This document shows, piece after piece, positions 50,065-62,000 of a stretch of 64,000 nt of DNA. The notes beneath the pieces were generated by a model. The model searched no databases and was not told where the DNA came from. It saw nothing but the letters and a program-made list of their open reading frames with translations. Origin of the DNA: Lagopus muta (Eukaryota > Chordata > Aves > Galliformes > Phasianidae); NCBI RefSeq assembly GCF_023343835.1, contig NC_064438.1, positions 18,124,077 through 18,188,076 on the forward strand, given 5' to 3'. Within the stretch, counting starts at the first letter, position 1, and each line of letters starts with the position of its first letter. Made by a program: the position numbers and the translations under genes.

Positions 50065-53000
50065 CTGGTTAGGAAACAAAGTGTTCATAAATACCTAAGA
50101 AGCAATTCCATTGTAACCTAGACATCTCTGGCACTGTAAACCTTCTAACTCTGATGCAGCAACAGATGTCACACCATGGGACTTAAACATGATTTAAAGA
50201 TAAAAGAACAGCACTAACAAAAGGGGAGTAAGAATGAACATAAAGTACATTATGTATATTATGTAATTACATATGCATACTAGAGACAAAAACATATAAT
50301 TATATGCATATAAACTGTATTTAATGGCCTGATATGCAATAGAATTAAACTTATAGATCTCTGATATTTTGGTTTGAACATACGTAATGTGGCATGTTTT
50401 ACACAGCTATCTATATTTGATTTACCATCCACAACCCAGGACAGAAATAAATTTTTTCATTACATTGCTATGTTGAATGGACCCCTGTGTAGCCGACACA
50501 CCCATGATATGTAAAACAATAAAAGAGTGCTTCAATAAGCTTTTCGGATTAATGGCAGATTAAACAAGTAGCTGCTTTGTGCCAGCATTTACATACAAAG
50601 AGGATAATCTACAGTCAGCAATTCTCACAAATTCAAAAGGGAAATCTGCACTTGAAGAATGAATGAAAGACAGAGAGATAAAGCAGAGGAAGAACAAAGA
50701 AAGGAAGAGTAGCATGAAAGAAAATACTGAACCATGATACCTTCAGTGCTATCTGCAATTAACAATATACAACACATGTACCACTTAAGCAGTTTATAAT
50801 CTGGGCTTTTTAGAAGCTTTTTATTTACTTACCTTTCTTACAGTAATATGTTCACTAGGATTGATGATTAAGGCTTCCCTTTCCCCCTCAGTTTCCATGT
50901 GAACAGTGTATTCGCTAGGTACAGGCCTGTAACTACTGACTTCAAATCTAGAGAAAAGTTAAACAATGGAATACTGAATTACCTGCTCTTCCAAAATACC
51001 AAATTTACATTAAAAAAAAATAACACAACACTTTATACATTTAAATTGCTGCAAGGAGCTCCCCATAAAACGCAGTAAGACTTAGAGACTTATGACAACA
51101 TAAGCTATTTGCAAACTACTCTCAAGGTGTTATTTATTCTAAATAATCCTCATCATTGTTAGCTGGTTAAATAGTAATTTTCAGATTACGATAGTAATGA
51201 AGATTTTAATTGGGCAAATGACTTGTGATATTTTAAATCTAACCCATGCCTGTACTAAAGTTTCAGTATGTATATTTCTTCTAACTTGGCAAAAATAACA
51301 CCGAGTCATTCAGAAGCAAGAGATTAAATTAAAAATAAGAACAATAAAAATCAAAGGCCCTTAACATTTTCTTGATCCACAGAGTTAGAACTAGATTTTA
51401 ACAGTCACACATGCATTTTTTGATTGCTACAGGTTCTACACTTACAGTTTCTATTCTATTACCAGAAATCTAACATCAACAGGAAAAACCATCACTAAAA
51501 ATAAAAGGCAAAAAAAAAAAAAAAATCTGACAGTTTTTCAGTTCTGTAGTACACTTTGCATTTATTCTAGGCTACTGTAAATGAAAACCTCAGGATGAAC
51601 CTATTCAAAAAGAAGCTGAGCCACAAGAGGAAGAAAGAAGAGGAAAGAGGTTTAAGCTCTCCGAATATGCAGGTTTTTTCATACTTGCATAAGGGTTTAA
51701 ATATAACAATCCATCATATGCCTTCAAAAGAAAAAAAAAAAAACCAAAATGTTTCACAGTACAGTACAGTTTACCTGTTACTTAGCTCTTCAGAGAGTCC
51801 AAGAGCTTCTTCTGCAGCTTCTCTCCTTCTCTTTTCTTCTGCCAGTGTTTGTGTCAGTTGTGAGAGAGCCTGCTGCACTGAATCATATTGTTGCTCAGTG
51901 TCTGCAAGCCTATAAATAAAATGAAAAATGAAATCAATATTTTTATGTACTGAAATAATCAATTCATTGTTCTTTTTTTTTTAATTTAGGAATGTTCTGT
52001 TTGGGGATAAGGACTCAACTTTAATGAGCCTCGTTAGATTAGATTTGGAGATATTGAAATAAAACCAAATAATATTGTAAGAATATGACTGACACATTTA
52101 ATGTACTGTAAATCCACATCCTTCCCTTTTCCCCAAAGAGAGAGAAAAGCATTACTTATGCACTTACAATACAGCTGTTAGAAAACAATATTGCTAATAC
52201 ACACTCTTCAATTCTGACCTTTTTCTGAGTTCATTTAGCTCCATATTGTCTATTTCAACAATAACTGCAGATCTTTCCTGTGGTGCTCCAGGGGGAACTT
52301 CTGCTCTAGCTTCATCCTATTAGAAGGAGAAATAGCTAGTTACAATTTCTGTAGTCGTAAAAAAATCTTTATTCAGTTAAAGAAGCCATGAGCAACACAC
52401 AACAGGGGAACAGAACTCTTGTGTCATTCAATCATTAAATTTCCAAAACCACAATTTTACAAAACTAAGTCTTCTAATTAAAAAATGACAACTGTCTCTG
52501 TATCCTGCTGGACTTGGAAGATGCATGTATGCAGTACAACACAGCAATCTGTCTGCTATGACTGCAGTGCAAGAAATACATCTACAAATGCACACAGTAA
52601 CATAACATACTGAGCAGTTTCCTTAGCATAGCTATTCTTCTACTATCAAAATCTGAGACAAAATATCTGTAGCATATCAAGCCATACAGACAAGCCAGTT
52701 CAAACAGAGGCAGCAAAAAAGTTCTACACAGTATTGTATTCTTTTTCTCACATTTGTGAACTCTAGACACAGAACACCCCATTATATTTTGTCCCCTTAT
52801 GATAACATCTGAATATTGGGATTAGTTACTTAGCTCTAGCTTCACAGCTTGTTGCTAAGGTGTAACACAAACAGCAGAACAGAAATACTTGTATATTCAG
52901 TAAGATGCAGTGATGCACAGGTTGGGATCACCACCTGGACTGACACTGAATAAATGCTTGGGAGTAGATGGCTATGTGTACTTGCAGAACAGGTAACAAT

Positions 53001-56000
53001 GTGAGACTGAATAAAGTAGGTCTCCCTTTTATTTTCTCCCAGATAGACTATGACTAACATAAAGCAATGTTTAAATTCAGATCTTTAGGCAGTGCAGAAG
53101 CACCGAGAACTGCACTTAAGCAGCCTCATGCTTTGTAAACAACATGTGAAAGAAATGGAACCTGAATCCTCTCTAAGAAGTAGAGATTTAATTTCTTTTT
53201 CAGTATACAGTTCACCCCATTATTTTTGTTTCTAGAAAGGGTTTATATATGAATCCACATAATATTTTAGGGTCTTCCATTAATCAGTCATTACTTACTA
53301 AGAAAGGTAGCAGAGGAAAACATTTTAGAAATGAAGGGACCACAAAGAGATAAGCTTACATGTGTATGATGGGTTGTAAGGGGTACTGAGATGCTGAATT
53401 GATTAAATAGATCTGATTTCCCAAAATATTACAAATAACTTTGCAAAATGGTTTGTAACTGCTGTGAAACTATCACTGAATCTTGCTAATCCACTGATTG
53501 GTGATCATCCAATTATCCTGCCAGTTGTGGCCAATTCAAAAAAGATGACGCTTCAAAATGAAAATAGCATCTGTAAAGAGCTTCCTGAAAAATCTAATTA
53601 AAAAACCAGCTTTATAAAAATAGTTATCTTCAAGGTATCATAGACTATTGTATCAGCAAAACAATTAAAAAACAGTAAGTAAATGCTTTTTAAGTATTTA
53701 TTTTTGTTTAGCACAAAAGCCAGCAAAAACACGAGTATAGAAAGAGCCCTAAGAATTTTCTCTATGTTCATTTACCTGAACAGTGCCCTGGAAGGATGTC
53801 ACCTGCATTGTTTGATATTCCCTCTCCAGTCTTAAATAACGATTCTGCAAATCAGTGTAACGAAGCTGGTTATCCCTTAGAGTCTGAGATAGAGTTTTCA
53901 GCTGGGCAGACAACACAGCATTCTCTTCTGCTGACTGCAGATTCTGAAAGAAATTATCATTTAAATTATTCCAAAAACACAATAAAGCAAACACAAAAAC
54001 TATATCATCCAGGAAATTACTAGACATGAGATCTGTTGTTGAAAGTTTGAAAGTAACTGCATACTATTTTCAGTATTGCATCCACTTTTTGGCGAGGTCA
54101 GCTTAGTAAGATTTAACTAGTTGTTTTATGAGAAGTAGAAGTAACAAAATCTTCAAACAAAAACAAAAAGAGTATTGTCTCTGTAATCAATAACTCAAAA
54201 CAGTAATTCCAGGAATAAAGATGTTCATCAGGAAGTTGAGGTATGTAAAAGCAGTCAACTTTTAATATTTTCAATAACAAAACAGCAATACGGCTCTTCA
54301 CCCTTTCCCAAATATTCACCTTCAGCTGTAGGTTGAGATTGCTATGACAGTTTCAAAAGTTGGTTGAAATTGTCACTAGATTCATAAAATGTTCAGGTGC
54401 AGCAGTAAAAACAGACACAATTACAGATGAAATGCAACAAATCTAATTTGTTCTGAATACCAAGACACACAAAGCAGGATAAGTGCTTAGTGAATTTCCA
54501 AAAACATTTACAAACTTCTGCAAGCAAAACTCAACACATCCACACGCAAATCCACTGAAAGGTTCATAAAGACACTGTGAGGAAACATTTTTGAGGTATT
54601 TTACATTTGGTATGAGAAAGCCAAAATTTTGTTCCAGCTAAGACAGCCATCTTTTTCTGTCTAATATAGAATAAAGAAAAATACTTTAATTTGAGTTCAA
54701 GTTGAGCAATGCTCTATCAATCTCCTCAGAATGCAAATTCAAATAAACATCTCTTGGTCAAATAAGGAAGGCAACAGCATAAACATAATACTGAGTTTAC
54801 ATTGCAATTTCTAGACTGAACCAAATGGAATGTTTTGAAGAACTCTAAGTTTTGAAGCGAAGTTTCAATCATAAGGATACCACCCAGTTTAGCCATATTG
54901 CTGTGCTTTTAATAGCTCAGATTCACACTGACTATTTAGGATGACAGTTGTTGGTTTAAGTTACCTTTGAATTAACCTGATGTAGATGCAGATCCTTCTG
55001 GTGCATCTCCTGAAGACAGCGCTGTAGCTCATTCTGAAGCTGATTCCTTTCAGCCAAAACATGTTTGACTTCCTCAGGGGTGTCTGCACCTCCAGCAAGA
55101 GAGGCAGTTTCTAAAGCCTTAAGAAATATCAGTATATTCAGGTTAAACAGTAAAGGAATTTTCTAAATAATTCAACATTAAATATACATATGGACTACAT
55201 AATGATTTCCTTTAAACAGGATAATTTCCTTCTTATAAGTTTGACATGTGGAAGAAACTTTATTTACATAAAAATCTGCTTCTAAAAGTTTTCAATCTAC
55301 AAACTTCACTGAAAAAAACCCTGTAAACAGTGTGAAGCATGAAAGTGGAAAAACAGAAAAGGCAGATGAATTTAAAATACCTTTTAAAAATCTAGTTTCT
55401 AATTAAAAAAAAATAATGGCATTCATAACAGGGTGAATGCAGCTGTTTTTTAAATATGAATTTAAAGTTAAAAGCCCAATTCACAAAAAGAATTCAACTT
55501 TATCACTAACAGAAAAGGACAAGATAGTGAGTACATGGCAGGCCAATGCTATGATGTTAATCTCTAACAGTGAAGGAAAGTAAGCCATCTTCAGTGGTTT
55601 CTGGAATCTATTTTCTCATAAAATCGTGAAATAAAGACTTTTACCACATAAGATACTTTGTAACCCAGCAGACACTGCAGTTCAGCAGCCCTTGTTTGTC
55701 ATCTTGAACACACAAAAAAATGAACAGTATATGACAGCTATGAATTTTACCAACCGAAACACTGTTTTTAATGAAATTAATGGAAGATGCCTTACCTCTA
55801 CTTCCTTTGGTACAGAAAAAAGCAAATGAAAACATTATTCCAAAATAACACTTTCCTTGAACCTTTAATGATAATCTATGAAAGCAGACAACTGGGTCTC
55901 AGCTGCTGTCTTTCTAAATTTGGTATTTTGTTCCTGCCAGAAACAATTCCAGCTGCTTCACGGAAAGGGCAACGGTGCTTCCATTAGGCATCTGTCTCCC

Positions 56001-59000
56001 TTCTCCCCACAATTAGGTTCTATTCTCATCGACAAATAATTAAGAGATTGATTTAGGCTCTTATGACTTTGCTAGCATCAAGTATATGCTGTTGTTACCA
56101 ATGTAAATTACCAAATTTCTTTTTGATCCTGTTAATAACATGTACCTGAAAACAGTCTGTAGAAATCATACATCTAAATAACGTTCATGCTACCTGAAAG
56201 AGCACATATCTTGACTAGTTTTGCTTATCTCTTTATCTTGGATTCACAAGAAGTTAAAGATTCTCAGTTCAAATGCACACATCCTACAGTACAATTAGAC
56301 TGTTTATCTCTTTAATTTCTTCTTTAACATGAACAAATCTCAATCTTTTCTGAATTTTCTTATTTTCTGCATCATGTTTTCACTCTTTCAAAATATTCTT
56401 ACTGCAATGCTTCTGTGAAACTGAGGTGAAGTGTACTGTAACATGCTTTGTGTCCCTTTATCCACCATTTTTTCAACATCCAAAAAACTTATTTAATTAA
56501 CGCTGTTTTTCTTAAAGTAAGATGCAAGCAAGCAATCCTGTTCGTCCATCTGTATCAATAACATCAGTTAGACAAATTTAAAATTGGATTTAAAAAAACG
56601 TAAGATGTTCATTTCTCAAGAGAAGTTATGCTACTTCTGTATTTAATGATTTTATACATACATGCAGATTATTATAAACACTGGCTCAGGAAGACATAGT
56701 ATACATGACATTTTCAGCTGAGAGAAAAAGAACTAAGTATAGCCTGTGCCTGCCTGACAGCTAATTAAGTCTAAGAGCAAGCAAGGACTCGGTAACTGAT
56801 AAACACATTGTTGGCACCCTACAAATCACCATACAGCATTCTACTTCTCTTCTGAATGTATCTCATAGGAACAAGTAGCAACATTGGTTTTATAATAGTG
56901 TGAACTGCAAATTACTCATGATAGGCAGAAAATTGGCACAAGAATTATAGACCCAAAGTTATTTTCCACTTAATAACGTAACGCATTTTACCTCAGCTAC
57001 TATGTAGGAATTCCTCTGAGTTATCTGAAAGCTTCATCCCTCTTGATTGGATAAAACTATGTGACAAAGCTATAAATCGCATTGCTCTTTTTTTTTTTCC
57101 CCCTTTCCAATATAGATCTCTGTATTTATCAACACCCTGTCTGCTGTTGAATCATGCTCATGATCATTCACCAACTTTGAACTTCTTCATATTATATTCT
57201 AGATTTAACTAACCTAAAATAGCAATTTACAAAATTACTTCAGGAATTTACTAACATTATCAACTCTGTAAAGAGAAAATACAGCTACCTTACAGTTTAA
57301 CCATAACAAATTGATACTCCTTATTGGCTAAGAATTAACAACCATTATTGGTTCATGACAGTTCTTCACATTTTGTTTTATAACTATTCTTTTATTCATG
57401 AAGTTTCTTCGCATGCTTTTTATCCATTAAAATGTATTGCACCAGTGAGTTTTCACTGTTATTTTATAAACGTAACGAACTTCTTTTTTCATTTAAAAGA
57501 AGCGGATCAATATCAACACACCTGACTTCATTTGAAAAGTGTTCTTAATTATTGCAACTCAGTGACCTGATGTAGTTGTAGCTTGCTACTGGACTGGCCC
57601 CCAGAATAGTGAAATACGCTCTATAGCATATCAGCCTTCACTATTTAGACTAACATACTAGATAATTCTCATTTAGGAAGCAAACTGCAAACTTAGTACA
57701 ATGAATCAACTGAAGTAGGTTGATGCCTCCTGCTATATTCTGTTTACCTTGACTGGGTAAATGTTGCCAGTGGAGATTGATTTTTTAACAATTATGTCTT
57801 CTTGCAGCTTCTGCAGTTCTGCAATCTGACGGTCTTTCTCAGCAATTGTCATTTGATATTGATTTCGCAGTGCTTGGGACTCTGAGAGGAGGAGGTTCTT
57901 TTCCATCCTGAATGAGAAATAAAAAACTGGCTATTAAATGAAAATACATTATACGGAAGTCAATGAAAAGAATAAGGCTGTATAAATTGTTATTTCTAGA
58001 ACAAGTCATGGCAATTTTAAAAAACTTACATGCAAATGTGGTACATTTTATGAGTATTCTCAATACATATTTCCATTTGAAGATGTCTCTTCAAAATAGC
58101 ATTCACAGAATTAGACACAAGGTGTGACATTATTCATTTGTCATAGGTGATAGAAGATGTCAACAGTGCAGAAGTGGACATGTGAATTTACAAAAACATT
58201 CCTCAAATGTGAAATGAAGACTATTTTCAATATGCAGTTGAGTCAAATCTGCAATATTTCAGACGTATACTTAACAACAAAAAATTGGGAGGAAATGTTC
58301 AGGTTTATCAACAGTAACTTTTACTGAGACAACAACATGATATCATCAAGCACAGAAATGAGATCCGTTAATTTTAGATCCATACACTGAAGTCACCAGC
58401 TGGAGAGAAGACATTCATTCAAGACTGAAATTTTACATCAATAAAGAGATAATTAGATAAAGATACAAGGATAACTGTAAACAAAGAAAATTGTGTGGAA
58501 GCTGACCGAGCACGTTATGAAAATATTCTTTTGATAAATTATACATCATTTTCTTTGTCAGTTATATATCATGTTGAACTCAATGAAGAATTCTAAGCAA
58601 AAACCTTATGCATCACTTGTTAATTTAACTTAAACATTTATACCTCAATCCAGCAATTTCACTCTGGTATGATGCAATTTCTCTCTCAGTTTCTGCTTGG
58701 AAGGCTTTTGTCTGATGTAATGCCTTCTCCAAATCATCAACCTTGGCCTTCAGTTTTGATATTTCAACAGTTGCAAGGCTGGCTCCTTCTTTAGCCTACA
58801 TTTAATAAACATGATTAGTAAACCGAAGGAAAAGTATATAATTGAAGTTTTATTAGTACCAGAATTCTAGTACAGAATTCTTTTGCTTTGCTTTTCCCAT
58901 TTGCTTTTGTTTAACAGGAACATTTTCTAAACTCTAAAGATTTTACACATCTTGTTTAGTCATACTATGTTTTCATAGCACTCATGTAATTTGCAAAGTC

Positions 59001-62000
59001 ATGCATTCTCTGCATTAAATGGAGAAGAAAAAAAAAAGAAAAAAAAAAAGCAACGTAGCCAGTTAAAACTTACCAATCTTTCCCTATCAATCTGAAGCAC
59101 ATCCAAATTACTTTTAAAATAATTTGTATCATTGATGCTGTTGCAAGCAATGGGAAATGAAGCTGTGCCCCCCTGTTTAGTTTCAGAAGCTACCTTCTGC
59201 TTGCTGAGTTCCTGCAGCAATTTGTCTCGGTCATCCTGAAGACTGGCCATAGCCTTGGAAAATGCTTCAATCTGCTGAACATAATTCCCACATTCAGATG
59301 AGAGCCTGCTAATCTCCAGCTCACGGGTGACAAATGTCCTACAGAGATTTTCAATTTCATCAGCAATCTGATCAACTGTAACCATACTTGCAGGATCAAA
59401 AAGTACCTTTTTCAGAAGACCATTTTCCTTGAGTATACTGACAAGACGGGATTTAAAGCTACCAAATTCAGCTTCAAGTTCAACTCCTTTCTTTTTTTCA
59501 GACTTGAGTTCTGATGTGTATTTGCTCTGAAGTATATTTAAGTCCTCTATTATCCTATCTCTATCATTTTGTAGAGCAGTCATTGCTTTGCCAAAGGCCT
59601 CATTCTGGGATCTCAGCTCTCTATTCTGAGATTGAACTTCTACTATCATTTCTGTAAAAGCATCGGGTTCATATCCATGCTCAAGTTTCTGAAATGTCTT
59701 ACTGTGTTCCCCATCTGCATCCTTAGTATTTCTGCCTAGTGATTTCTGGACACTGTCAGTCTTCTGAAGTTTTTCTCCATACAGTCCATTGGATGCACTT
59801 TTTTTTTTCTGAATGCTACCACAAGTTAACAGTTTCTCTCCAGACTCAGAAACAAGTTTCTCTTTGTTTAATGATGCAATTAAAGATTCTAAATCATTTA
59901 CTTTAGATACTAATTTTTTATTTTCATGTTCCAAAGATACAACAGTATCCATTTGCAGTTGACTGGACAGTTGCACCTCTTTTATTTGTTTCTGAAGATC
60001 ATATTTTTCCTGTTCAAGGCCTTTAATGAAATCTAATTTTTGCTTAAGTAAGTCTTTTAATTGATGATCTTTCAGAGATAAAACTTGGTTAAGATCTTCC
60101 CTATACTTTATTAGCTGGGCATTTAGCATTGCATTTTCAGAATGAAGATCATCTATCCGATTAAGTAGTACCCTTAATTCTTGTTTCAAAGCATTATTCT
60201 CACTCGCATTGCCGACTATAAGATTGTCTCGTTGACTAATGACATTTTGGTGAAGATGCTCCAGTTCTTTGTATTTTGAAAAAAGGTCATCGCGATCATT
60301 CTGAAGAGATGACATTGACTTTTTAAAAGCATCTAGTTCACTGGCAATTGCAGCCTTATCTTGACCTGCCTTATCTGCTTTCATCTGGAGATTTCTCAGT
60401 TCATTTTCCATCTTTTGACAGCACTCCTCAGACTGTTCTTTCTCTCTCTGTAGTGAATGGAACTGACGCTCATATTCTTTGATTTGTTCTCTATGTTGAG
60501 TCTGTACCTGAATCAGATAGTCAGAAATTCCATCACTTTTTGAAGAAATGAGTAAGGAAATTTCTTTATCCTTATTATTCAGCATGATTTTCATTTGCTC
60601 AGAAATGGTAATTTGCTTCTCCAACTCAGCATTAATTTTTTCCTTTTCAGCAAGAAGGTTTTGCAGTTCTTGTTCTTGTCTTGTAAAATTACTTTCCAGA
60701 ACTTTTATCTCACTTCCAGAACTTTTACTATTCTCTATAAGATGATTAAGAGAGTTATTTTCCTTCAGGAGTGCTTGCAAAGCTTCTTCTTTTGACTGCA
60801 GAGCATTCTCCAACTCTTGCTGCCTATTAAAAAAAAGTACATTTTCTTCCTTTATTTTGTGGAGCTCTTCACGCCATGGTATATTAGCAGATTTTTGCCT
60901 TAAATACAGTTCATCCTTTGTTTCCTGTCCCACAGAATATTTGATATTCAGTTCCTGAATCTGAGTCATTTTGTCTTTCAATTCATCTTGCAGGGACATT
61001 ATTCTTTTATTACTGTTTTCTATTTGTATCTCTTTACTCTGGATAGCCTCTTTGAACTGTGTTTCCCAGGTTTTCATTTCAGTGATTACCCTGTCCCGGT
61101 CATTTTGAAGAGAGGACATACACTTTGCAAAAGCAGCTAAGCGTGCCAAAGCTGCATTCAAATCTGCCTGAAGCTTCTTGTTTTCAGAGTCTTTAAAGCT
61201 AACCTCTTCTTGCAATCCTTGAATCTCACTAATTGCCCTATCTTTTTCTCTCTGAAGGGCACTGTGTCTTTCCTCTAAGTTCAAAAATTCTCCTTTGTGA
61301 ACCAATTTTAATTGTTTAAAATTTAGCTCCAGTTCTGTCATATATTTTCTCTTCTGGATTTCCAGTTCATCTTCTTTCCTCTTAAGTTCATTTCTCCAAT
61401 TCAGATTCTCAGCTGTAAGCCTGTCTACTTCTTTCTTTGACTGATCCAACAAGTTCACCTGTGAAGACAGCTTTTCATTGAGATGGGATATTTCTTCATT
61501 CGATTTGGTAAGCTTTTCTGACATATTACTTAAATCTTTTTCAAATTTTTCGTTTTTTGACTGTGACAATTTCACAGACCTTTCCAAATCCAGGATCAGC
61601 TCCTGGAATTTTATAGAATCCTTTTGCAAATGGTTGATCTCCTGCTGTTTCTCCTTTAAGAGTTCTTGTAATTCTTTTGTTCTGTTTTTATTTCCACTAT
61701 TATCTCTCTGTGCACATTTCACCTTCTCCTCAAACAGTTTTACTAGTTGTAGCTGCTGTTCTTCTTTTTCTCTAATCACATTACACTTCTCTGCCTTTAA
61801 TTCTTCCAGTTGCTGTAAAAGTACATTATTCTGCACTTGTGCTGATTTCATTGTATCAGTAAGATGATCAACCTCTTTAATATGATTAAGCAATTCTGTC
61901 TCAAGGAATTCCCTCTCATTCTTTACTTTGTAAGAACTTTCTTGTGCATTTTCTAATTCCTCTTGTAAGAGACATTTATCATCTTCTAAAATCTTAACTT

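Larger units (their letters stand above)
50065..59073 (-). other. Giantin introns in the 3' half
   Basis: Eight introns with GT-AG ends. The largest, 55118-57747 and 52317-53775, show no recognisable repeat, RNA or nested gene. The first intron after the giant exon begins with a long pyrimidine-rich run on the coding strand (about 59014-59050). Confidence 0.6.

Noticed and set aside
61478-61867. Plus-strand frame of 129 codons rich in Ser, Phe and Cys
   Set aside because: It is the antisense of the giantin coiled coil (Glu/Lys codons read as Phe/Ser) and not an independent gene.
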